Part shown: positions 28,534 to 37,069 of the stretch, in pieces
Layout of the letters: each line of letters starts with the position of its first letter
Numbering within the stretch: the first letter of the stretch is position 1
Source: Peptoniphilus harei
GTDB lineage: Bacteria; Bacillota; Clostridia; Tissierellales; Peptoniphilaceae
Direction of reading: 5' to 3'
NCBI RefSeq assembly: GCF_900454685.1
Contig: NZ_UATM01000032.1
Span: forward strand, 868,001-932,000
DNA: 64,000 bases
Made by a program: the position numbers and the translations under genes
Notes under the pieces: generated by a model
The model's input: only the letters and a program-made list of their open reading frames with translations
Databases searched by the model: none
Told to the model about the DNA's origin: nothing

Positions 28534-29421
28534 TTAAACAATAACTTTTTTTGAAACATAATCTTTTATTATTGTAGATAACTTGTGAGCAAATTCTTCC
28601 ATCTCAGGATTTTTGTAGACAATAGTAATTGCAGAAAAATCTCCTTCGATTTTTACAAAATCACAATAGGAAGTGGAGTTAATCATTTTAAGAGCTGATT
28701 CATATATAAAAGTTACTCCCTTATTTGCTCTAACTAGGCTGACAGAATTCATAATGCTAGAAGTAATTTTAATCTTGGAAGGGTAAAAATCATAGCTTTT
28801 GAAAATATCATCTACAGATTTCCTTAGATTCTTTTCAGTATTGAGTAAGAAAAAAGTTTCTTTTGAATAATCGAATAAAGAATTTTTGCCTGATTTATAA
28901 ATAGATTTTGGAACCATAAAATAAATATTGTCATTTAAAGCATAAACAGAATGTAAATTTTTATTGTTTATATTCCTGTTAGTAATAAATAAATCAATCT
29001 CATCATTAAGCAAGGCTTCTTCAAAAGATGATGAGTCATATTTTGTCAAACTTAATTCTAAGTTAGGATAAAGTTCTATTAATTTTGGAACTATGTTTGG
29101 AATTATATATTGAGACATAAAAGCTAAAGAACCAATTCTAATGTAAGAATTGTTTGAACTCTTAGATTCATTTATTTTTTTATACATTTCTTTTTCTAAA
29201 GTTTCAAATTTATCTATGTAGTCAAAAAGTAATTTTCCTTCTTTAGTTAGGATGAGAGGAGATTTTGACCTATCAAAAATAATAAAGCCTATTTCATTTT
29301 CAATATTTTTCAAAGATCTACTTAGGTTAGGTTGAGCTGTAAAAAGTTTTTTTGATGCCATACTAATACTTTTACATTCTCTAATGGTTTTTAAAATTTC
29401 TATTTTTTTATTATCCAGCAC
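28534..29421 (-). CDS. LysR-family transcriptional regulator
   Basis: A 295-residue regulator. Residues 1-60 form the winged helix (ECKSISMASKKLFTAQPNLS, then RSLKNIENEIGFIIFDRS); the rest is the periplasmic-binding-like effector domain (SYIRIGSLAFMSQYIIPNIV, LSLTKYDSSSFEEALLNDEI). It is divergent from the YfcC carrier and M20 hydrolase pair, about 175 bases away, the usual layout for a LysR activator of the neighbouring operon. The inducer is probably the carrier substrate or its product; this is inference. Confidence 0.88.
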   Translation of the reverse strand: MLDNKKIEILKTIRECKSISMASKKLFTAQPNLSRSLKNIENEIGFIIFDRSKSPLILTKEGKLLFDYIDKFETLEKEMYKKINESKSSNNSYIRIGSLAFMSQYIIPNIVPKLIELYPNLELSLTKYDSSSFEEALLNDEIDLFITNRNINNKNLHSVYALNDNIYFMVPKSIYKSGKNSLFDYSKETFFLLNTEKNLRKSVDDIFKSYDFYPSKIKITSSIMNSVSLVRANKGVTFIYESALKMINSTSYCDFVKIEGDFSAITIVYKNPEMEEFAHKLSTIIKDYVSKKVIV

Positions 29422-29596
29422 TTATATCACCGAAGATATTATATCATATATTATATAATGTATATAACAATTTAAGTATTTGTAGTGATAAAGCGAGGCT
29501 GATAAAATTTAGTTAATGATGTGAAAATGTTTACTTAGTAAAATTTTCTATCAAAAAATGTTAGAAGATTGTGTAATTTTAAAAAAGAGGTGTTTT

Positions 29597-30985
29597 ATGG
29601 AAAAAGTAAAAAAGAAAAAGGTTCCACATACTTTAGTAATTCTTATGATTATTATTTTATGTGCAGTTGCTTTAACTTGGATTATTCCAGCTGGAGCCTA
29701 TGAAAGAATTGAAAATGCTCAAGGAGTGAAAGTAATTGATCCAGAAAGCTTTCACTATATTGAAAAGAGCCCTGTAAATCCTTTAAAAATATTTAATATT
29801 AGTTTGGAAGGATTTAATAAGGCAGCAACTTTAATATTTGTAATTTTATTTTCAGGAGCTTCCTTCAATATAATAACAATGAGTGGGGCTTTACAATCCT
29901 TAATAGGAGCAGTTTCTAAAAAGACAGAGAGTAAAGAATATCTTTTCATTCCAATACTAACTCTCATCTTTGGACTTATTTGTACTACTCAAGGTGTTAA
30001 CACCTTTATAGGATTTGCTCCAATCATGGTTATGATTGCATTAGCAATGGGATTCGACTCCATAGTAGGTGCTTCAATAATCTTACTTGGTGGAGCAGTA
30101 GGATTCTCAACAGGAACTTTAAACGTTAATACAACAATAGTTGCACAAGAAATTGCAGGTCTACCACCATATTCAGGCTTATCTTATAGAGTTGTGTGCT
30201 TTATAGTCTTTTATATTGTTACAAACTTATACTTGGTTAAGTATGCTCTAAAGATTAAGAAAAATCCTGAACTAAGTCCAATGTATGAATTAGATAAGCT
30301 TAGAGTTAAGGACGTGGACTCTCACGATGAATTTAACTCTCCAATGAACGCAAGAAAGTGGGCTGTTATCATTTCATTATTTGCTGCATTAGGACTTATA
30401 GTTTACGGTGGAGTAAAATTAAAATGGAAATTGGAAGAGACAGCAGTTGTGTTTGTTTGGTTATCAATAGTAGCAGGTTTTGCTGCTGGATTCAAACCAT
30501 CACAAATTGCAAAGTACTTTGTTGAAGGTGCTAAAAAGATGATTGGTGCAGCTCTTATTATTGGACTTGCAAGAACTGTATCAGGAGTACTCGATGCTGG
30601 TAATATAATGGATACTAGTATCCATGCTATGTCAAACTGGCTCAACTTCTTCCCTCAATTTTTAAAGGGACCAATGATGTTCATCGTAAACTTATTAGTT
30701 AATATGTTTATAACTTCTGGAAGTGGACAAGCTGCTGCAATTATGCCAATATTTGCGCCTTTAGCAGACACTATTGGACTTACAAGACAAACTGCAGTTT
30801 TAGCATTTAACTTTGGGGATGGATTCTGTAACTATGTACTTCCTACTTCTACAGCACTAATGGGTATATTAGGAGCAACAGACATACCTTATGACAAATG
30901 GATGGTATTTATGGGTAAGCTATTTGGAATTTGGATTTTAGTTGGTTCTGTTATGATGATAGGTGCACAAGCTATTAACCTTTAA
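29597..30985 (+). CDS. YfcC-family (DcuC/ArcD-like) membrane carrier
   Basis: A 462-residue protein with about twelve membrane helices. The TWIIPAGAYERIEN segment, TTQGVNTFIGFAPIMV and TSGSGQAAAIMPIFAPLAD are typical of YfcC/DcuC-type carriers that move dicarboxylates, amino acids or short peptides, often as antiporters. The start at 29597 follows AAGAGGTGTTTT; the upstream extension lacks a ribosome binding site. It is followed after 19 bases by an M20 hydrolase, so it likely imports that enzyme's substrate. Confidence 0.87.
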   Translation: MEKVKKKKVPHTLVILMIIILCAVALTWIIPAGAYERIENAQGVKVIDPESFHYIEKSPVNPLKIFNISLEGFNKAATLIFVILFSGASFNIITMSGALQSLIGAVSKKTESKEYLFIPILTLIFGLICTTQGVNTFIGFAPIMVMIALAMGFDSIVGASIILLGGAVGFSTGTLNVNTTIVAQEIAGLPPYSGLSYRVVCFIVFYIVTNLYLVKYALKIKKNPELSPMYELDKLRVKDVDSHDEFNSPMNARKWAVIISLFAALGLIVYGGVKLKWKLEETAVVFVWLSIVAGFAAGFKPSQIAKYFVEGAKKMIGAALIIGLARTVSGVLDAGNIMDTSIHAMSNWLNFFPQFLKGPMMFIVNLLVNMFITSGSGQAAAIMPIFAPLADTIGLTRQTAVLAFNFGDGFCNYVLPTSTALMGILGATDIPYDKWMVFMGKLFGIWILVGSVMMIGAQAINL

Positions 30986-31004
30986 GTAAGAGTAAAGGAG
31001 AAAA

Positions 31005-32168
31005 ATGAAAGATTTAATTATAAAAGAAATCGATAAAATAAAAGATAAATTGTTTGAAATGTCAGATGAGATTTTTGATCGTCCAGAACTTTGCTTTGAA
31101 GAACATTTTGCAAGTAAACTTCTAGAAGACTATCTTGAAGAAAATGGATTTGAAGTTGAAAGAGGTTTGGGTAGTCTGGACACTGCTTTTAGAGCAAAAT
31201 ATTCTAATGGAGATGCCAAATATAACATAGGACTCCTGTGTGAATATGATGCACTTCCCATGGGACATGGTTGCGGACACCAAATGCAAGGTCCCTCAAT
31301 AATTGGAGCAGCAGTAGCTGTAAAAAATGCGGTGAAAGATCTTCCCTTTAACTTGATAGTTTATGGAACACCTGCTGAAGAAGGCGGCGGAGGAAAAATG
31401 ATTATGCTTGATGAGGGTTATCTAAAAGATATAGACTTAGCTCTTATGATGCATGGTGGGCCAGCAACACAAGTTGATGTTAAATCAATGGCATTATCAT
31501 CAAGATTTGTGAAGTTCTTTGGCAAATCTTCTCACGCAGCCCTTAAGCCAGAAGCAGGAAGGTCAGCCTTTGATGCACTTCTTTTAACTTTCCAAGGTCT
31601 AGAATTTTTAAGAGAACATGTTAAAGAAGATACAAGAATGCACTATACAGTTCAAACCCTTCCTGGGCCAGCAAATGTTGTACCAAATGAAGCTGAAGGT
31701 CATTTCTCATTGAGATCTTACAACTCAAAATATTTAGATGAAGTTGTGGAAAGATTTGACAATATTGTGAAAGGTGCTGCTCTTATGACAGGAACAACTT
31801 ATGAAATAAGAGAAGATAGAAGACTTGAATCAAAGATACCAGCATATATTTTAAATGACTTAATAATGAATAATGCTGAAAATCTTGGTGCTCCAAGAAT
31901 AAAAGGAGCAAGAGAAAAAACTGGGTCAACAGATTTTGGAAATGTGACTTATTTAATGCCAGGATCCTGTGCTAGAATTGCTTTTGTTCCAGAGGGAACA
32001 GCTTCTCACTCACAAGAATTTGTGGACTTAGGTAAAGAAAAAGAAGCACACGACTGTGTGGAGTACGGTGCAAAAATAATTGCTACAACAGTTTATGATT
32101 TAATTGAAGATCCTAGCTTAATTGAAAAATCCATAGAAGATTTTAAGGAATATAAGTCTAAGATGTAA
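31005..32168 (+). CDS. M20-family amidohydrolase (AbgB-like)
   Basis: A 387-residue zinc amidohydrolase. Metal and catalytic motifs are LCEYDALPMGHGCGH, TPAEEGGGGK and the dimerisation domain with KFFGKSSHAALKPEAGRSAF. A C-terminal SHSQEFVDLGK carries the last His. Family members cleave acyl-amino acids, peptides or p-aminobenzoyl-glutamate. GGAGAAAA precedes the ATG. With the YfcC carrier upstream and the divergent LysR regulator it forms an uptake-and-hydrolysis unit for an amide-linked nutrient. Confidence 0.88.
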   Translation: MKDLIIKEIDKIKDKLFEMSDEIFDRPELCFEEHFASKLLEDYLEENGFEVERGLGSLDTAFRAKYSNGDAKYNIGLLCEYDALPMGHGCGHQMQGPSIIGAAVAVKNAVKDLPFNLIVYGTPAEEGGGGKMIMLDEGYLKDIDLALMMHGGPATQVDVKSMALSSRFVKFFGKSSHAALKPEAGRSAFDALLLTFQGLEFLREHVKEDTRMHYTVQTLPGPANVVPNEAEGHFSLRSYNSKYLDEVVERFDNIVKGAALMTGTTYEIREDRRLESKIPAYILNDLIMNNAENLGAPRIKGAREKTGSTDFGNVTYLMPGSCARIAFVPEGTASHSQEFVDLGKEKEAHDCVEYGAKIIATTVYDLIEDPSLIEKSIEDFKEYKSKM

Positions 32169-32174
32169 ATAAAT

Positions 32175-32206
32175 AAATCCCCTCTAAAGTTAGGGGATTT
32201 TTTAAT
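32175..32206 (+). terminator. Terminator after the M20 hydrolase
   Basis: AAATCCCCT pairs with AGGGGATTT across 8 bases and runs into Ts. Confidence 0.85.
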
Positions 32207-32208
32207 GC

Positions 32209-32234
32209 AAAAAAGTCCCCCTAAGGGAACTTTT
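32209..32234 (-). terminator. Terminator of the zinc-ribbon protein gene
   Basis: On the minus strand AAAAGTtCCC pairs with GGGgaCTTTT directly after the TAA stop. Confidence 0.7.
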
Positions 32235-32634
32235 AAGATTTGACTATGAACTTGTTGCCACAAGATTTGCAAGTGACTCTTATCTTGCCCTTGCCTCTTG
32301 GGACCTTCATCTTGAATTTGCATGAAGGGCACTTGATGTACTTGTGAGTCTTTCTATTGTCATATCTCTTCTTTGAAGTGAAGAACTTACTTCTCAGTGG
32401 CTCAATAGTGTCTAAGAATTTTTGATTTTCCTTGTATCTTGCATTGATGTCTCGTGAGAGGACCCTATAATAGGAATAAATTATAAGGACTAGGGCAATA
32501 GTAGGTAGGCTTGCCTTCTTCACAAAGAGGTTTACTATTAAAAGCACAAGGGCCAGGAAGGTGATGAACCTGCCCAATTGGTCTTGGCCATACCTTCCAA
32601 TCATAAATTGTCTAAACTTTTCATTGAACTTCAC
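32233..32634 (-). CDS. Small membrane protein with C-terminal zinc ribbon
   Basis: A 133-residue protein with two hydrophobic segments (about 22-38 and 42-58) and a C-terminal ribbon with two CxxC pairs (CPSCKFKMKVP and VTCKSCGNKFIV). A basic stretch joins them. Such proteins are common in Clostridia and Tissierellia, with no known function. It lies 28 bases after ldh on the same strand. Its 3' end was duplicated at 28481-28524. Confidence 0.75.
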   Translation of the reverse strand: MKFNEKFRQFMIGRYGQDQLGRFITFLALVLLIVNLFVKKASLPTIALVLIIYSYYRVLSRDINARYKENQKFLDTIEPLRSKFFTSKKRYDNRKTHKYIKCPSCKFKMKVPRGKGKIRVTCKSCGNKFIVKS

Positions 32635-32662
32635 AAAATCAACTCTTTCTAATTTTATAATC

Positions 32663-33592
32663 TCATAGGTCTAACTTGGCAATGTGGTCTTTGATCACAC
32701 CAGCTGTCTTTTTAAGTCTACCCAATTCTTCTTCTGTTAAGTCAAGTTCATACTTTTCTTCAATACCATTTTTGCCAATCCTAATAGGAGTTGAGATGTA
32801 TAGGTCCTCAAGGCCATAGTGACCTTCCATTAGTGCAGATCCCTTTAAAATAATTTTTTCGTCATTGGCAATTGCTTGCAAGATGTTATTTACTGTATTG
32901 CCAATACCATATTGAGTGGATCCCTTGCCCTTAAAGATATCCCAACCACGACGGCGAGTGTCATCTTCAACTTGGTCCTTGTCAAAGTCTTCAAAAAGTT
33001 CTGGGTGAAGATCTTTATATTTTTCAAAAGGCATGGAATCTATCATAACTTGTGACCATGGGACAAATTGACTTTCGCCATGCTCGCCAAGGACAGTTGC
33101 GTTGACAGACTTTGGAGAGATGCCAAGTTTATTGGCAATTACAACTTGAAGTCTTGCTGAGTCTAAAAATGTACCTGATCCAATAACTCTTGAGTCATCA
33201 AATCCAGAAACCTTATAAACTTCATATGTGATAATGTCTACAGGATTTGTCACAACGACAAAGATTCCTTTGAAGCCTGCATCAACAATTCTCTTAATGT
33301 AATTTCCAACTTCTTTTTTGTTTAGTTCAAGCTCGTGAAGTCTATCTTCTTCAGGAATCTTGCCAGAGCAAACTACTATGACGTCACGGTCTGCCATGTC
33401 TTCATATTCGCCAGCCCTGAACTTAACATCCTTTGGATAGAAAAGTCTTCCATCATTTAAGTCAATGGCTTGGGACCTTGCTTTTTCTTTTATGACATCA
33501 TTTATAATAACGTCACTTGCAATTCCCCTCATGGCAGAAGTGTAGGCTACGATCTCGCCAACAGCTCCAGCTCCAATAATACCTAATTTCAT
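32663..33592 (-). CDS. L-lactate dehydrogenase-family oxidoreductase
   Basis: A 309-residue NAD-dependent enzyme of the lactate/malate dehydrogenase family. It shows the Rossmann motif GIIGAGAVGEIVA, VTNPVDIITY, and the catalytic His in VLGEHGESQFVPWS. The mobile substrate loop (KIPEEDRLHELELN) departs from the classical lactate (QKPGETR) and malate (RKPGMSR) versions, so another 2-hydroxy acid may be the substrate. The start follows AAAGGAGGAATAAAG. It would regenerate NAD+ in fermentation. Confidence 0.85.
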   Translation of the reverse strand: MKLGIIGAGAVGEIVAYTSAMRGIASDVIINDVIKEKARSQAIDLNDGRLFYPKDVKFRAGEYEDMADRDVIVVCSGKIPEEDRLHELELNKKEVGNYIKRIVDAGFKGIFVVVTNPVDIITYEVYKVSGFDDSRVIGSGTFLDSARLQVVIANKLGISPKSVNATVLGEHGESQFVPWSQVMIDSMPFEKYKDLHPELFEDFDKDQVEDDTRRRGWDIFKGKGSTQYGIGNTVNNILQAIANDEKIILKGSALMEGHYGLEDLYISTPIRIGKNGIEEKYELDLTEEELGRLKKTAGVIKDHIAKLDL

Positions 33593-33657
33593 CTTTATTC
33601 CTCCTTTTGTCATTTCATTTGAGTCAATAAGAAATTGAATTTTCTTATTAAGAACTT

Positions 33658-33686
33658 ATTATAGTACAGTGTAGTACAAAAAGGAA
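33658..33686 (-). promoter_or_regulatory. ldh promoter region with helically phased direct repeats
   Basis: A minus-strand TATAAT lies at 33663-33658. The spacer upstream holds TAGTACA twice in plus-strand notation (33662-33668 and 33672-33678), 10 bases apart. It could be a redox or metabolite repressor site. The -35 element is weak. Confidence 0.4.
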
Positions 33687-33836
33687 TACAAAGTTAAAAC
33701 TCACCAATGTAAAAATAAAATAAAAAAATTTTAAAAATATTGTAGATTTTTTTAAATCCACCTGTTATAATAAAGAAGCACTTGAGAGAGGAAGAAAAGT
33801 TCCTCAAAAAATATTTTAAAAACTTTAAAAAAAGTC

Positions 33837-33865
33837 TTGACAAGATATTAAAAAGTGCGTATAAT
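33837..33865 (+). promoter_or_regulatory. Consensus promoter of tRNA-Leu
   Basis: TTGACA at 33837-33842 and TATAAT at 33860-33865 with exactly 17 bases between. The tRNA starts 22 bases later. Confidence 0.85.
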
Positions 33866-33887
33866 AAGTTTTGTTGTTAAACTTCAT

Positions 33888-33971
33888 GCGGGAATGGCGG
33901 AATTGGCAGACGCGCTAGACTTAGGATCTAGTTCCAACGGAGTGGGGGTTCAAGTCCTCTTTCCCGCACCA
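33888..33971 (+). tRNA. tRNA-Leu (anticodon TAG)
   Basis: Acceptor GCGGGAA/TTCCCGC, a class II long variable arm (GTTCCAACGGAGT region), anticodon loop CTTAGGA giving TAG, T arm GGTTCAAGTCC and an encoded CCA. Confidence 0.95.
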
Positions 33972-33977
33972 ACATTA

Positions 33978-34007
33978 AACTCACAAGTTAGCTTGTGAGT
34001 TTTTTTA
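33978..34007 (+). terminator. Terminator after tRNA-Leu
   Basis: AACTCACAAG pairs with CTTGTGAGTT over 4 bases and runs into Ts. Confidence 0.9.
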
Positions 34008-34121
34008 TGCTCATTTTTTAGATATAAAATCAAAGCAAAAGAATATTTACAAATACTTTACATTTATAAAAACCTACATAAAAAGAAAAATTTATCGAGT
34101 ATAATAGGGAAGGGAGGAATT

Positions 34122-35564
34122 ATGAAAAAAACTTTTAAAATAATTTTTGCATTAATCTTAATTTTAATAATTTCTATATACATGGTGGGACTTTTCTTCT
34201 TCAGCGACAGATACATGCCAAGGACCTACATCAATGGAAGAGACTTTGGACTTGTAAAAAAATCTGAACTTAAAAAGAACTACGAAGACCTTTCAAGAAA
34301 TTTTGAACTAGAAATAATTTCAAAGGACAAGAACTTAAACGACAAGATCGCTGCCAAGGACTTTGGATACATAGACTCCATAGGAAGTGAATCCATAGAT
34401 CAGACAGCCTTTTATTGGCCAGTGGCTTCCCTTGTGCCTAAGCACTACCAAGTAGACCGTGACTTGCAGTACAACAAAGTTGCCCTTGATGAAAAAATAA
34501 AAAATTTAAAGCCAGTCTTGGGCCAAAAGGACCAGTCACAAGATGCAAAAGTCGTCTACCAAGATGGAGAATTTAAAATCCAAGATGAAGTTCACGGCAA
34601 CTTTATAAAAATGGATGAATTTAAAAATGCCGTCCTAGGTCACTTTGGAGATAAAAAAGAAGAACTTGACCTTGAAGAGGAAAATCTTTACCAAGAGCCA
34701 AATATAACTAAGGACTCAGAATATATAAAAAATCAACTTGCTTCCTATAAAGAGGTCTACAAGAAAAAAATAACTTTTGACTTTGACGACAGGAAAGAAG
34801 AAGTGACAGGCCAGGGGATAATTGCCATGTACTCCAAGACTGATGACGGGACCCTTGCCCTTGACGAAGAAAAACTAAAACATTTCGTGGAAAAACTTGC
34901 TGCCAAGTATGACACTTATAGGACAAATAGGATTTTTAACTCCACAGGCCTTGGCCTCATGAAGGTGGACGGAGGTATCTACGGTTGGCTTACAGATAGG
35001 CCAGGCACAAGGGAAATTGTAAAAGAAGCCCTCGCCAAGGAAGAACCTGTCACAGTAAAACCTGCCTACAGGCAAGACGCAGTTTCAAGAAAAGTTGATG
35101 ATATTGGCAAGACCTACATAGAAGTAGATCTTGCAAGACAAAAACTTTGGTACTACAAGGACGGAGCTTTGCAACTTGAGACAAATGTAGTTACAGGTAA
35201 CCCAAATAGGGGGAACGGAACACCAACAGGGACAGACAGGATTTGGTCTCGTGAAAGGGATAGGTACCTAACAGGCGAAACCTATCGTTCAAAAGTTTCC
35301 TACTGGGCGCCAATAAACTGGTCAGGCATAGGACTTCATGACGCAAGTTGGAGATCATCCTTTGGAGGAAATATTTATAAGTCTGGAGGATCACACGGCT
35401 GTATCAACATTCCACCAGGAGTTATGAAGAACTTATATCCACAAACCTTTACTGGCATGCCAGTTATAGTTTATAACTCAGCAACTCAGAGGATAAATGA
35501 CGCTGGGGGCCAAGTAGTAGTTGGCAGACAAGTCCAAGCACAACCACAAGTCCAAGGACAATAA
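34122..35564 (+). CDS. L,D-transpeptidase with peptidoglycan-binding domain (YkuD family)
   Basis: A 480-residue enzyme with one N-terminal membrane helix (about residues 7-28) that places the rest outside. Residues 35-330 form two PG_binding_4-type modules. The YkuD catalytic domain follows (YIEVDLARQKLWYYKDGAL, TPTG) and ends with the GLHDASWR-x-SGGSHGCINIP signature, where Cys is the nucleophile. It makes 3-3 or lipoprotein cross-links in peptidoglycan. GGGAGGAATT precedes the start. It is monocistronic; the next sequence is composite repeat A. Confidence 0.93.
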   Translation: MKKTFKIIFALILILIISIYMVGLFFFSDRYMPRTYINGRDFGLVKKSELKKNYEDLSRNFELEIISKDKNLNDKIAAKDFGYIDSIGSESIDQTAFYWPVASLVPKHYQVDRDLQYNKVALDEKIKNLKPVLGQKDQSQDAKVVYQDGEFKIQDEVHGNFIKMDEFKNAVLGHFGDKKEELDLEEENLYQEPNITKDSEYIKNQLASYKEVYKKKITFDFDDRKEEVTGQGIIAMYSKTDDGTLALDEEKLKHFVEKLAAKYDTYRTNRIFNSTGLGLMKVDGGIYGWLTDRPGTREIVKEALAKEEPVTVKPAYRQDAVSRKVDDIGKTYIEVDLARQKLWYYKDGALQLETNVVTGNPNRGNGTPTGTDRIWSRERDRYLTGETYRSKVSYWAPINWSGIGLHDASWRSSFGGNIYKSGGSHGCINIPPGVMKNLYPQTFTGMPVIVYNSATQRINDAGGQVVVGRQVQAQPQVQGQ

Positions 35565-35589
35565 TAAAAATAAGAAAACTCTTGATAAA

Positions 35590-36060
35590 TAAGCTTAATC
35601 TTTCATTGATTAAGCTTTATTTTTTTATAGCTTTATCTTCAATTGTTATCTTGGCAATGATGCCCCAGCTCGTTGAAATCTAATAAGGAAATAATCTTAG
35701 CCAATAAACCACAAGCTAATAAGGTCGTAAGCAAAAAGTTCGGAGACGTTAAAAAAATTTCACTGTTCGAGCGAACGAAGTGAGTAGTTTGAAATTTTTA
35801 GTCGGAGTACTTTTTGCGTAGTAATGGGCCGGGCCCCTGCCAGGTCGTTGAAGGTGTTGGGGGTGGCCCGGAGGGGGAAGGACCAATCGAAAGGTCCTAA
35901 CCCCCTCCGGATAAAGAATAGTAAAGCTCTGCTTTACAAAAAGATTTACAAAGACGAAGTATTTCTTTACAAACTTCACGATGCCCCCTGTGTGCCCAAA
36001 TGGGTATAACCCCTTCCAAGACTGATTCGTAAAGCCCTGCTTTACAAAAAACTTTTTTAT
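35590..36060 (+). repeat. Composite repeat A (type 1 palindrome)
   Basis: Order: AAGCTTAATC/GATTAAGCTT hairpin with Ts, one or two 18-bp-like units, GCCCCAGCTCGTTGAA, then an imperfect palindrome starting GCAAAAAGTTCGGAGACGTT and closing AGTCGGAGTACTTTTTGC. The core CCCCTGCCAGGTCGTTG follows at 35834-35850. The GC hairpin has outer stem CCGGAGGGGG/CCCCCTCCGG (35868-35877, 35901-35910), inner stem AGGACC/GGTCCT and loop AATCGAAA. Small GTAAAGC/GCTTTAC-type hairpins end it. Confidence 0.85.
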
Positions 36061-36171
36061 ATATTTTTAAAGAAAACTTTCATCAATTTAATATAAATTA
36101 AGTCCACTTAAACCTTGCAAAAAAATTCACAAATGTTATAATTAAATTAAGAAATAAATAAAAAATATTTT

Positions 36172-36282
36172 AAATCTTCAGGGAAGGGTGCAAGTCCCAA
36201 CCGGCGGTAAAGTCCGCGAGCGAAAGCTGAATTGGTGCAATTCCAATACCGACAGTAAAGTCTGGATGAGAGAATGATTTAA
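36172..36282 (+). promoter_or_regulatory. FMN riboswitch (RFN element)
   Basis: The RFN consensus is present in order: AGGGAAGGGTGCAAGTCCC, CCGGCGGTAAAGTCCGCGAG, TTGGTGCAATTCCAATACCG, ACAGTAAAGTCTGGATGAGA and the closing stem. It senses FMN and controls ribU. Confidence 0.96.
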
Positions 36283-36291
36283 ACTTTCATG

Positions 36292-36314
36292 CCCCGAAGG
36301 TTCGGGGTTTTTTT
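36292..36314 (+). terminator. Expression-platform terminator of the FMN riboswitch
   Basis: CCCCGAA pairs with TTCGGGG and is followed by seven Ts, 20 bases before the ribU ribosome binding site. Confidence 0.9.
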
Positions 36315-36334
36315 ATGCCCCAACAGGAGGTAAA

Positions 36335-36940
36335 ATGAACAAAGTAAATTCAAGTTCTATGTTAAGAACAAAAGACATGACGAAAATTGGAATGCTATCA
36401 GTGATAGGATTTATACTAATGTATTTTCAACTACCACTTACCTTTGTAGCACCACCCTTTATGAAGCTAGACATCTCAGACCTACCAGTACTATTGGGGG
36501 CCTTCACAATGGGACCAGCCTATGGCATCATAATCGCAGCTATAAAAAACATAATGCACATCATCTTTAAGGGAACAATGACAGCAGGAGTTGGCGAACT
36601 ATCAAACTTCATCATCTCCAGCAGCTTTGCCTTTGTGTCAGCCCACTTCTATAGGAAGCACAAGACATACAAGGGAGCAGTAGTGTCCTTGACTCTAGGA
36701 GTCCTTGCTATGACTGCCCTTGCAATGATCTCCAACTACTTCATAGTCTTTCCACTCTATGGCAAGGTAATGCCAATGGACGCAATCATAGGAATGGGCG
36801 CAGCGATCACACCAAGGATTACAGGCCTTTTCTCAATGATGATCTATTCAGTCTTACCTTTTAACCTAATAAAAGGCTTCACAACATCAGCAATAATGAT
36901 GTTGGTTTATAAAAAAGTCTCACCAATCTTTAAGAATTAA
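36335..36940 (+). CDS. ribU: Riboflavin ECF transporter S component
   Basis: The 201-residue membrane protein binds riboflavin and docks on the EcfAAT module. It has about six helices, with the RibU-like FVAPPFMKLDISDLPVLLGA near residue 36 and FTMGPAYGIIIAAIKNIMH after it. The FMN riboswitch upstream confirms the substrate. It follows CAGGAGGTAAA. A terminator ends the unit. Together with the aminotransferase it forms the cassette between repeats A and B. Confidence 0.95.
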   Translation: MNKVNSSSMLRTKDMTKIGMLSVIGFILMYFQLPLTFVAPPFMKLDISDLPVLLGAFTMGPAYGIIIAAIKNIMHIIFKGTMTAGVGELSNFIISSSFAFVSAHFYRKHKTYKGAVVSLTLGVLAMTALAMISNYFIVFPLYGKVMPMDAIIGMGAAITPRITGLFSMMIYSVLPFNLIKGFTTSAIMMLVYKKVSPIFKN

Positions 36941-36975
36941 AGATTAAAAGATTAAAGAAAAATAAAAGAAAAGAG

Positions 36976-37005
36976 CAAGCTGTCAAAGGGCAGCTTGTTT
37001 TTTTT
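36976..37005 (+). terminator. Terminator of ribU
   Basis: CAAGCTG pairs with CAGCTTG over 8 bases, followed by eight Ts. Confidence 0.85.
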
Positions 37006-37069
37006 GTCCCTTATAATATAATTTACACAAGAAAACTTTTACAAAAATTGCAAAAAAGAGAGGTAAAAA

